In this document: positions 8,755 to 16,312 of the stretch, piece by piece
Layout: each line of letters opens with the position of its first letter
Position numbering within the stretch: the first letter of the stretch is position 1
Assembly (NCBI GenBank): GCA_004214155.1
Contig: SGYQ01000007.1
Location: forward strand, 1 to 64,000
Length of the DNA: 64,000 nucleotides
Direction: 5' to 3'
Source of the DNA: Burkholderiaceae bacterium
GTDB taxonomy: Bacteria > Pseudomonadota > Gammaproteobacteria > Burkholderiales > Burkholderiaceae_A
The notes under the pieces: generated by a model
Database searches by the model: none
Seen by the model: only the letters and a program-made list of their open reading frames with translations
What the model was told of the DNA's origin: nothing
Program-made: the position numbers and the translations under genes

Positions 8755-10695
8755 TTAGTAGTCATCGAAACCAAAGACAGTAGAACACGAATTTTTAATT
8801 CTTCTTCCAGTGCTAAATCTGGTTGTTAATCCGGATCTGTCAAAAAACTCTAAAAATGGAATCGTAAGGCCTCTCGAAAGCTTCGTAACGGTTCTAAATT
8901 CGGCCATTGTAAATTTCTCCTTCCCTTTTGAGTTAGCGAGCTCTTCAACCTTTTTAGCTAGCCTTTGCACAGTCTCTGCCAGAAAATATTGGTTTTTTCT
9001 GATTTTGCATACGTGGCCTAACTCTTCAAGTTTCGCCATTAGAATCTCCCCTTTTTTAGCATTTATTTGTAATTCTGGAAATAACTCTGTAATTTGTGGA
9101 GGGCTAAGTTCATCTTCATGAATAACCTTTTCAATTTTTTGAAATAATATACGGTCTTCGTCAACCAATTTTGGGCGATGCTCAGGGTGGTAATATCTCG
9201 CCATCTTAACTTTAATAATCCCCAACTCCGTGATAAATTTTAGTAAAAAATTAAATGACTCTAAAGACATATCTCCCCCAACACCTTCAAAGAATGTATT
9301 TATGTCGGGTCCGTATATATCGAAATTATTTTTATGGTAGGCTTTTAACCACTGAACAACTCTTAGTTTAAAATTATCAACAAATGTTCGCTCAAAAACT
9401 AATGAGCCTCCCGTATATGGGATCTTTACAAGTCCACTATCATCAAGCCATTCAGCGATGTTATTCCTTCTTATATTAAAAATCTTTACTAACCAATCGT
9501 AATCAAAACCATTTCTCGCAAGTTTCATTAACCGGCCTTCAAGTCTTTCGGAGTTACTTTGTATACCTTCCAACAGAGCTTTTAGCAAGACAATGTTTTT
9601 TTTCTTTCGTCTGAATTTGCATTTTGCATCGGGATTCAATATTAGACCGCCACCCAACGTTCTGGTAGAATTTTCGTCTCTTACAATAAAGTGGTCTCCA
9701 CAAGTGGAAACAAAATTTTTCGCTGAGATAAATTGAACGAAACCAGAATGTCCAGGCAAAATTTCTTCTCCATGCAAAACCGCTAATTTTATTACTGTAT
9801 TCTGAGTACCAATGTGTAAATGAATTATGGAATTATGCTTCAAAGCTTTAGGTTCTGAATCCGATAAATGTAAAAACCCATCGACTCTTCTGGTGACCAG
9901 ACTTAAACCCGTTTCGACAATCCAGTTCCCTCGGCTGATCTCATTTTTCTTTAAGTTATTTCCCGTCAAATTTAAAGCACATCTATCGCCTACCCGTCCG
10001 ATAGTAGTTTCTTTAGACTGTGCTCGAATGCCCTTTACTCGCAGCTTTTTACCTTGAGGCAGAAGTGTAACATAATCGTTCTTTTTTATTTCGCCAGAAA
10101 ATATTGTGCCTGTAACAACTGTCCCGGCTCCATCTTTCGTAAAACATCGATCAATCGGTAAGCGAAAGTTTTGACTTATTTTCTTTGATCTTTTAACGAT
10201 ATTAGTGCTTAGCAAATAGTCTTTTAACTGTCGAATACCGTCCAAATTTTTATTCGAAGCCTGAAAAAATTGACAATCCTTTAAAAAAGATTTTCTGAGA
10301 AATTTTTTTATTCTTTCTATGACTATTTCGCACTCAGCGGGCCCTACCAAGTCCGTTTTCGTTACTACTACAGCACCGTCAGTAATTCCCAAATTTTCGC
10401 ATATAAGCAAATGCTCTTTTGTTTGTGGCATAACACCATCATCTGCTGCAACAACTAATAAACAAAAATCTATTCCGCATGCCCCCGCTAACATATTAGT
10501 AATAAATTTTTCGTGTCCTGGAACGTCTACAAATCCAATCATGTTACCCATCGGTGTAGATAGATAAGCAAAACCAATGTTTATGCTTATACCTCTTTTT
10601 TTTTCCTCTTCAAGAGAATCTGTATCAACTGAGGTAAGAGATTTTATAAGCGTAGTTTTCCCGTGATCAATATGTCCAGCAGTTCCAACAATCAC
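8755..10695 (-). CDS. selB: Selenocysteine-specific elongation factor SelB
   Basis: SelB delivers Sec-tRNA to UGA codons followed by a SECIS hairpin. The 646-residue product has the translational GTPase motifs at its N-terminus (GTAGHIDHGKT, DVPGHEKF, VVTKTD), the beta-barrel domains, and a long C-terminal region of winged-helix type (from about residue 400) that in SelB binds SECIS RNA. Length compares with 614 in E. coli. The start is GTG at 10695; the GGGGGG purine tract that could act as its ribosome site belongs to the hairpin described separately. Having selB here means UGA can be decoded as selenocysteine in this organism. Confidence 0.95.
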   Translation of the reverse strand: MIVGTAGHIDHGKTTLIKSLTSVDTDSLEEEKKRGISINIGFAYLSTPMGNMIGFVDVPGHEKFITNMLAGACGIDFCLLVVAADDGVMPQTKEHLLICENLGITDGAVVVTKTDLVGPAECEIVIERIKKFLRKSFLKDCQFFQASNKNLDGIRQLKDYLLSTNIVKRSKKISQNFRLPIDRCFTKDGAGTVVTGTIFSGEIKKNDYVTLLPQGKKLRVKGIRAQSKETTIGRVGDRCALNLTGNNLKKNEISRGNWIVETGLSLVTRRVDGFLHLSDSEPKALKHNSIIHLHIGTQNTVIKLAVLHGEEILPGHSGFVQFISAKNFVSTCGDHFIVRDENSTRTLGGGLILNPDAKCKFRRKKKNIVLLKALLEGIQSNSERLEGRLMKLARNGFDYDWLVKIFNIRRNNIAEWLDDSGLVKIPYTGGSLVFERTFVDNFKLRVVQWLKAYHKNNFDIYGPDINTFFEGVGGDMSLESFNFLLKFITELGIIKVKMARYYHPEHRPKLVDEDRILFQKIEKVIHEDELSPPQITELFPELQINAKKGEILMAKLEELGHVCKIRKNQYFLAETVQRLAKKVEELANSKGKEKFTMAEFRTVTKLSRGLTIPFLEFFDRSGLTTRFSTGRRIKNSCSTVFGFDDY

Positions 10696-10736
10696 AAAAA
10701 CAAACCCCCCTTTCTAGCAGGTATAAAAGGGGGGTT
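10695..10736 (-). terminator. Terminator-like hairpin between the selenoprotein gene and selB
   Basis: On the minus strand an 11-bp stem (AACCCCCCTTT paired with AAAGGGGGGTT, arms 10736-10726 and 10713-10703) with a 12-nt loop is followed by TTTGTTTTTG, as in a rho-independent terminator. The 3' arm carries the only plausible Shine-Dalgarno sequence (AAGGGGGG) for the selB GTG at 10695, so the fold could both end the upstream transcript and hide the selB ribosome site. Confidence 0.75.
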
Positions 10737-10749
10737 GTTCGTCACGAGT

Positions 10750-12276
10750 TCACCTTACGGTTGTCTCAGCTAACTCCAAAACAGTTGTACGATAAGGGGT
10801 AAAGTTAACCCTGTTCGACACTGCATAGAGTTTTGACGGGGCGTATAAGAATAAAGCAAAAGCCTGCTCATGCACATATGCCTCAAGCTCTCTTGTCAAA
10901 CTTTCCTGATTGTCAGGACTATTTACAATTTTTTTGCCAATATCCTCAAAACCCTTATTAACAGGCATTGATCTGAATCCACCGTCTTGACCAAAAAACT
11001 CCCTATGAACAACTCCGTAAGGATGGTTGGGTGACCAATCGAAATGTTCAACAAGTTTTATGTCCCAACCATCGGACCCTGATGTATCCACTTTTGCAGA
11101 AATCCCGACAGCAGATAGATTTTTTGCTATGGAATCGGCAACCGCTTTATGACCTGCTCCCGTTGCAATAACAAAATCTTTAATTCCTGCTCCCTTCAAA
11201 ACCGCCTGAGCTTTTTTAGGCTCATAAGCATAAGGAGAAAGTGAACTGTTGTAACCAAAAGAACCACCAGTAATCATCGCGGGCATTATTGTCCCATATC
11301 CGAGATGCCCTTCTTGTAAAACAAGGTTCTTATCAACGGCATGATTTATTGCCTGGCGTAATTCTTTATTTTTCCATTTCGAACCAGACTTATTTTGATT
11401 AAAAACACCAACCAAAACAGTTTTTGCTCTGCTTTCGACAACACCGGCTTTGCTGCTCTCACTTACCTTCATTGCTTCCGCCGGAGTAAGTTCTGTGACG
11501 ATATCGATTTTACCGCCTTTGATTACCTCGTCAATTGCTTCCGCTTTTGAAATGATGTTATCGAACTTAATCCTAACTTTTGGAATTCTTGTAGGATTCC
11601 AGTAGTCGTTGTTAGGCTCCATAATCACAGTTGGTGATCTTTTATCCAAAACAGAAACTCCTTCTTTTAATACGAATGGGCCAGTCCCCCACGGACCAGC
11701 TTCATCTATGACTCACCAATGCCCTTCGGCATTTTTAGTCTTCGCATCAATAAAAGCTAACTGGTTCCAAAATTTTGTGCTGCCAACGTGCATACCCCTA
11801 AATTTCATTATTGCTGAAGCATCAGGCTCTGGAAACGTAAATCGAACAGAATATTTACCCAGAACTTCAAGTTTCGTCTTAGGATGAAAATTTAGAAAAG
11901 CACCAGGTGGATGAGGATTCTTCCATCTTTGAACCTCATCAAAGCTTTTTCTAAAAACTTTGGCTGTCAATAGTTCGCCATCATGAAATCTGATATTTGG
12001 CCTCAAAACCATTTCAAGTGTAGTTTTATTTTTCCATGTGTAACTTTCAGCAAGATCAAGGATTTCATTTCCTTCACTATCAACTCTCACAATTTCATCC
12101 ATCGTATTCCAGGTAATCCACAACCAGTTAACTGGAGAAGGGTCTACTACCGTTACCGTTGGCAAATTCTTCTTGTCAGCATGCACAGAAGTAAATCCCA
12201 AAATACCGGCGGATAAAATTAAACAACTGAGAGCTTGCTTCACGCCGTGCTTTTTGAACAAACTTAAAAGCGACAT
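10750..12276 (-). CDS. Family 5 (peptide/nickel-type) ABC transporter solute-binding protein with a probable selenocysteine
   Basis: The track splits this gene at an in-frame TGA (11715-11713): residues 1-187, the TGA, then 21 codons up to the TTG that opens the second ORF, all in one frame, for 508 residues in total. The N-terminus is a signal peptide (LSCLILSAGILGFTSVHA), followed by SBP_bac_5 features: NEILDLAESYTW, RPNIRFHDGELLTAKVF, PWGTGPF just after the TGA, NNDYWNP, and the C-terminal AINHAVDK and EQAFALFLYAPS. The family is about 500-540 residues, so the joined length is normal and each half alone is not functional. A SECIS-like hairpin follows the TGA and selB-selC-selA lie directly downstream, so residue 188 is read as selenocysteine. 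The predicted mature protein contains no cysteine at all. No permease or ATPase genes adjoin it. A GAGGAGAG ribosome site precedes ATG 12276. The alternative is a nonsense pseudogene. Confidence 0.85.
11675..11715 (-). promoter_or_regulatory. UGA codon with bacterial SECIS-like hairpin
   Basis: After UGA (11715-11713) the RNA folds into an 8-bp stem, GCUGGUCC (11700-11693) with GGACUGGC (11687-11680), closed by the 5-nt loop GUGGG. A lower stem GAUG (11706-11703) with CAUU (11678-11675) is separated by a small AA/C internal loop. The loop begins 20 nt after the UGA and starts with G. Both agree with the known bacterial SECIS pattern (short stem-loop, G at the first loop positions, roughly 16-37 nt from UGA). 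Confidence 0.82.
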
Positions 12277-12338
12277 ATATCTCTCCTCAAAAAAAATTAA
12301 AAAAATCTCAACCTGCAGAGACTATAAAAATGTAGCAC

Positions 12339-12353
12339 GCGATTAGTTATCGC
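12339..12353. promoter_or_regulatory. Inverted repeat, possible operator upstream of the selenoprotein gene
   Basis: GCGAT-N5-ATCGC lies 63-77 bases before the solute-binding protein start, within the 133-base gap after the OhrR-like gene. On the minus strand it falls between a weak -35-like TTGTGC and a -10-like TACATT 17 bases apart, where a MarR-family dimer could block RNA polymerase. It does not match the classical OhrR operator, so the link to that regulator is a guess. Confidence 0.3.
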
Positions 12354-12409
12354 ACAATATAAATAGGAAAGTTTTATGAAAAAAAGGAAAATTTACATCA
12401 GTAAGCCTT

Positions 12410-12889
12410 CTATGAGAGGCGGAGGTTTAATCTAGGGCTGTCGGTAAGTTCTAAAACTTTGTTAAGTTCGTTAATGGAATCCCTGAGGTCACAATAGTCT
12501 TGATGGATTAGACCCGTTTGGCAACTAACATCCTCCTGAATTTTTGATACAGTCTCTTTAAGTTCATTCCCTTTTTGAGTCAAATTTAAGTTAATCGTTC
12601 GCTCGTCCTTTGCAGATCTAATCTTCAGCAACAACCCATTGTTTTGCATTCTTTTCAAAACTGGAGACAAACTTCCCGAACCCAATTTGAGCTTTTCCGA
12701 AAGGTAACTTAGTGTTGTGCCGGGTGTTTCCCAAAGCACCAGTAATACTAGATATTGCGTATAAGTTAAGTTATATTTCCCAAGCTTCTTATTGTATGCC
12801 CTCATCACCGCGTTACACGCACTGTAAAGAGCAAAACAAAGCTGGTGATTTAATAATAAATTATTTTTTTTACCTGTCTCCACCCACAT
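12410..12889 (-). CDS. MarR-family regulator of the OhrR (organic peroxide sensor) type
   Basis: From ATG 12889 the product has 159 residues. LLLNHQLCFALYSACNAVMRAY followed by NLTYTQYLVLLVLWE matches OhrR closely: C18 is the expected peroxide-sensing cysteine, and the two tyrosines that hydrogen-bond it in Bacillus OhrR are present. The winged helix follows (SYLSEKLKLGSGSLSPVLKRM, then KDERTINLNLT). OhrR represses genes such as ohr until the cysteine is oxidised. No ohr gene is near; the gene downstream on the same strand is the selenoprotein, so a redox-controlled target is plausible. The track start at 12925 is a TTG that extends past the family N-terminus, so ATG is preferred. Confidence 0.85.
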   Translation of the reverse strand: MWVETGKKNNLLLNHQLCFALYSACNAVMRAYNKKLGKYNLTYTQYLVLLVLWETPGTTLSYLSEKLKLGSGSLSPVLKRMQNNGLLLKIRSAKDERTINLNLTQKGNELKETVSKIQEDVSCQTGLIHQDYCDLRDSINELNKVLELTDSPRLNLRLS

Positions 12890-13002
12890 AGTATACAGCA
12901 CCTTGCAACCTGATAGGGCCACCAATTAATTTCAGTTTTTATTGCAAAGTAAATCGTCAAACAACTTTTAGTTTGAATAAATTAGAGATTTACTTCTTGT
13001 CT

Positions 13003-13133
13003 TATAATGAAAAAAAACAATTAGACCTTTCTTTAGATAAATGTATCAATTCGAAAAATTAATTTAGTTCAATCGGAAATATCCAAAAAAGTTTTTAGAT
13101 CCTCACTTTCACGGTGAGCAACAAAAAAACTTT
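13003..13133 (+). promoter_or_regulatory. Possible promoter box and structured leader of a small transcript
   Basis: In the 625-base gap between the OhrR-like gene and tRNA-Asp, a TATAAT (13003-13008) is followed by a two-tier hairpin (13088-13133): outer arms AAAGTTTTT and AAAAACTTT, inner arms CTCAC and GTGAG. I see no good -35 hexamer. It precedes the 38-codon ORF below. Downstream of that ORF's terminator, 13318-13514 holds nothing I recognise. Confidence 0.35.
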
Positions 13134-13148
13134 AAGAGAAAGAAAAAA

Positions 13149-13265
13149 ATGTCTGCCTCTAATATTCGTGAGGACGATAAAATTTACCTTTGTGTTCTTA
13201 AACTAGAATACAGAAACCCAGATCTTCCTATTAAACAAAAAATCACAAAACACCCCAAAAACTGA
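13149..13265 (+). CDS. Possible small protein of 38 residues
   Basis: ATG 13149 opens a 38-codon ORF (MSASNIREDDKIYLCVLK at its start, basic C-terminus) preceded by the weak ribosome site AGAGAAAG and followed 18 bases later by a strong terminator. I recognise no family. The arrangement of TATAAT, hairpin, ORF and terminator is what makes it worth listing. It could equally be an untranslated RNA. Confidence 0.35.
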   Translation: MSASNIREDDKIYLCVLKLEYRNPDLPIKQKITKHPKN

Positions 13266-13283
13266 AGTGTTCGGATCCGATCT

Positions 13284-13317
13284 GTTCGTGTCCTTACACC
13301 TAGACACGAACCTTTTT
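13284..13317 (+). terminator. Rho-independent terminator
   Basis: Perfect 9-bp arms GTTCGTGTC (13284-13292) and GACACGAAC (13303-13311) with a 10-nt loop are followed by CTTTTT on the plus strand. It would end the small transcript starting near 13003-13020. Confidence 0.7.
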
Positions 13318-13514
13318 CGAGGGTTAAAAGGGGGAGCTAGCTTTTTTAGGCATGCCAGAGTAAGCATGGGTAAGCCTTCATGTGCTAAGATATGCAGTCG
13401 TACTTGAAGTGTTACAGTATCTGCAAAAAACGAGGGGTAAATGAAAGAATGGCTTAACTGTGAGGGTTTAGAGCGGATCTCTACGGAAATTGTATAGACC
13501 CTGGCTCTAAAAAG

Positions 13515-13591
13515 TGGCGGAGCGGACGGGACTCGAACCCGCGACCTCCGGCGTGACAGGCCGATATTCTAACCAGCTGAACTACCGCTCC
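13515..13591 (-). tRNA. tRNA-Asp (anticodon GTC)
   Basis: The minus strand gives GGAGCGG paired with CCGCTCC, D arm TAGTTCAGCTGG, anticodon loop CTGTCAC (GTC at 13557-13555), T arm GGTTCGAGTCCC and an encoded GCCA end, 77 nt in total. It follows tRNA-Val by 14 bases downstream of lon, the betaproteobacterial order. Confidence 0.97.
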
Positions 13592-13605
13592 GCAATACAT
13601 AATTT

Positions 13606-13681
13606 TGGTGGGTGCTGAGAGGATCGAACTCCCGACCTACGCCTTGTAAGGGCGCCGCTCTACCAGCTGAGCTAAGCACCC
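13606..13681 (-). tRNA. tRNA-Val (anticodon TAC)
   Basis: GGGTGCT pairs with AGCACCC; the anticodon loop CTTACAA gives TAC; the T arm is GAGTTCGATCC and ACCA is encoded. It is 76 nt and lies 72 bases downstream of the lon stop codon. Confidence 0.97.
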
Positions 13682-13753
13682 AGGGTACCAATCAAATACA
13701 CAAGTATATTAGGTTATCACTTCTTCGCCAATAATATTTTACTTTTATTTACT

Positions 13754-16201
13754 CTAGTGGGCCAACGGCTCACTAGATGTCCTGCTCTTTTTACTACCTC
13801 TAACTGATGAGGCCAATTTGCCCGGATCTTCTGTCAGAGAAGTAGGCAATTCAGATAACGCAAGCTCAAAGACTTGATCTATCCACCTTACAGGTATGAT
13901 GTTTAATTCTGTAATAATCTTTTCAGGGATCTCAGTAAGATCCTTTTTGTTCTCCTCCGGAATAAGAACATCTTTCAGACCTCCTCGATGAGCAGCCAAA
14001 AGCTTCTCTTTTAGCCCGCCGATCTGCAAAACTTCTCCCCTAAGAGTGATCTCTCCTGTCATAGCCACAGAATGTTTGACAGGAATACTAGTTAAAGCTG
14101 AAACTATCGCGGTTGTCATCGCGATCCCGGCACTGGGCCCATCCTTGGGGGTTGCGCCTTCAGGTGCATGCACATGGAGGTCGAGTGTCTCAAAAAAATC
14201 GTCTTTAATACCCAGCGATGCAGCTCTCGATCTCACTACAGACCTCGCCGCCTCTACTGACTCCTTCATTACATCACCTAAAGAACCGGTTCTGATAATT
14301 TTTCCTTGTCCTGGCATGGCGCTGGCCTCTATTGTCAATAACTCCCCTCCAACTTCTGTCCATGCCAGCCCCATTACCTGACCAACCTTATCTTCATTCT
14401 CAGCGACACCATAAGTATACTTTCTGACACCTAGGAAATCGCTTAATCTATCTGCAGTCACGTCAACCTTTGTAACCTTTGACTCAGTTAATATTGTTTT
14501 TGTCGCCTTACGGCATAGTTTGGAAATTTCCCGTTCCAACCCACGAACACCCGCCTCTTTGGTGTAGTACCGTATTATATCTGTAATTACGCCATCGCAT
14601 GGAGTATTCATTTCTGCCTTCCGCAATCCAGCGAACTTTATTTGCTTGGGTAAAAGATATTTCTTTGCAATGCTTATTTTTTCATCTTCTGTGTAGCCGG
14701 AAAGCCTTATAACTTCAAGCCTGTCCAACAAAGCTGGCGGAATGCTCAAACTGTTGGCCGTCGCGACAAACATTACATCAGACAAGTCATATTCAACCTC
14801 AATGTAATGATCAACAAACGAGTTGTTCTGCTCTGGGTCGAGAACCTCTAACAGTGCACTCGCCGGATCTCCTCGGAAGTCTGTTCCTATCTTATCAACC
14901 TCATCCAGCAAAAACAAAGGGTTCTTAACTCCCATTTTTGAGATATTCGTTAAAATTTTCCCAGGCATAGAGCCTATATAGGTCTTTCTATGTCCGCGAA
15001 TCTCTGCCTCATCCCTTACTCCCCCAAGAGCCATCCTAACAAACTTCCGTCCCGTAGCCCTCGCGATTGATTGTCCAAGAGATGTTTTTCCAACCCCAGG
15101 TGGACCTACTAAACACAAAATTGGTGCCTTTACTTTTTTAACCCTTTGTTGAACTGCGAGATATTCTAGAATCCTTTCTTTCACTTTCTCCAATCCATGA
15201 TGATCTTCATCAAGTATCTTTTGCGCATTTTTTAAGTTTTTACTAACCTTGCTTTTTCTTTTCCACGGCAAAGCAAGTAACGAGTCTACATAATTTCGAA
15301 CAACTGTAGCCTCGGCAGACATTGGGGACATTAGTTTAAGCTTTTTTACCTCCGATTTAGCTTTCTCGAGCGCTTCCGAACTCATTCCTGCGCTTGCAAT
15401 TTTCTTTTCAAGATCATCAAGTTCGCTATCCTCTCCCTCTCCCAACTCCTTTTGAATAGCCTTGACTTGCTCATTTAGATAATAGTCTCTTTGACTCTTT
15501 TCCATCTGCCGTTTTACTCTCCCTCGAATTCGCTTCTCAACCTGCAATATATCTAATTCAGTCTCGATATGTTCTAAGATCTTTTCCATACGCTTGACAA
15601 CTGAACTAGTTTCAAGAATTTCTTGCTTATCCTCTATTTTCAGGGGTAAGTGAGCGACTATCGTATCCGAAAGCCGACTGAACTCTTCAAGGGAAGAAAC
15701 AGAGCTAAAAAGATCAGCAGAAATCTTTTTATTCAATTTTACAAACTGTTCAAATTGTCCCAAGATTGTGCGCCGAAGAGCTTCATGTTCTGGGCCTACA
15801 ACGGTATCGTCTTTAATTAACTCACAATGAACTGAAAAATAATCATTGTTATTAGATAGGTCTAAAATAGATGCTCGCTGTATCCCCTCAACCAATACCT
15901 TTACGGTACCATCTGGCAATTTTAGCATTTGGAGTATGTTAGCGACACATCCTACTCTGTACAGATCGTTATATGAGGGCTCGTTTTGCGAAGCATTCCT
16001 CTGTGTTGCCAACAAGATATGTTGCCCCCCTTCCATAGATATTTCCATGGCCTTTATCGATTTAGCCCTCCCAACAAACAATGGAATTACCATGTGCGGG
16101 AATACAACAACATCACGCAAGGGCAATAAAGGTAATGGCGAAGTCACATCGACTACTTCGGGGTCGATCTTTTCAATTTCACTCTTGCTATCGTCTTCCA
16201 T
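13754..16201 (-). CDS. lon: ATP-dependent protease Lon
   Basis: Lon degrades damaged and regulatory proteins. The 815-residue product has the substrate-binding LON domain (LPLLPLRDVVVFPHMVIPLFVGR near residue 23), a coiled coil, the AAA+ module with GPPGVGKTS and LLDEVDKIG, and the protease domain with the Ser-Lys dyad in PKDGPSAGIAMTTA and GGLKEKLLAAHRGG. E. coli Lon is 784 residues; the extra length is mainly a Ser-rich C-terminal tail. It follows clpX on the same strand after 111 bases. Confidence 0.97.
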   Translation of the reverse strand: MEDDSKSEIEKIDPEVVDVTSPLPLLPLRDVVVFPHMVIPLFVGRAKSIKAMEISMEGGQHILLATQRNASQNEPSYNDLYRVGCVANILQMLKLPDGTVKVLVEGIQRASILDLSNNNDYFSVHCELIKDDTVVGPEHEALRRTILGQFEQFVKLNKKISADLFSSVSSLEEFSRLSDTIVAHLPLKIEDKQEILETSSVVKRMEKILEHIETELDILQVEKRIRGRVKRQMEKSQRDYYLNEQVKAIQKELGEGEDSELDDLEKKIASAGMSSEALEKAKSEVKKLKLMSPMSAEATVVRNYVDSLLALPWKRKSKVSKNLKNAQKILDEDHHGLEKVKERILEYLAVQQRVKKVKAPILCLVGPPGVGKTSLGQSIARATGRKFVRMALGGVRDEAEIRGHRKTYIGSMPGKILTNISKMGVKNPLFLLDEVDKIGTDFRGDPASALLEVLDPEQNNSFVDHYIEVEYDLSDVMFVATANSLSIPPALLDRLEVIRLSGYTEDEKISIAKKYLLPKQIKFAGLRKAEMNTPCDGVITDIIRYYTKEAGVRGLEREISKLCRKATKTILTESKVTKVDVTADRLSDFLGVRKYTYGVAENEDKVGQVMGLAWTEVGGELLTIEASAMPGQGKIIRTGSLGDVMKESVEAARSVVRSRAASLGIKDDFFETLDLHVHAPEGATPKDGPSAGIAMTTAIVSALTSIPVKHSVAMTGEITLRGEVLQIGGLKEKLLAAHRGGLKDVLIPEENKKDLTEIPEKIITELNIIPVRWIDQVFELALSELPTSLTEDPGKLASSVRGSKKSRTSSEPLAH

Positions 16202-16312
16202 AAAATCTCACAGTGTTAAGTTTAGTGGAGCACACATAATGTATCGGATTTTAAAACTATTAATTTACTAGAAAAGGTGGGGGCAATAAGCCCTTTTTCA
16301 ACCATCTTTTCC

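Noticed and set aside
10750-12276. Reading the split solute-binding protein as a frameshifted or nonsense pseudogene
   Set aside because: Both halves are in one frame, neither shows other damage, and a well-placed SECIS-like hairpin and the sel genes adjoin, so selenocysteine is the simpler explanation, though not proven.
13605-13681. Looking for a CRISPR array, insertion sequence or rRNA operon in the window
   Set aside because: No regularly spaced repeats, no transposase-like ORF and no rRNA motifs were found; the only repeats are the 9-bp, 12-bp and DUF4214 ones reported.
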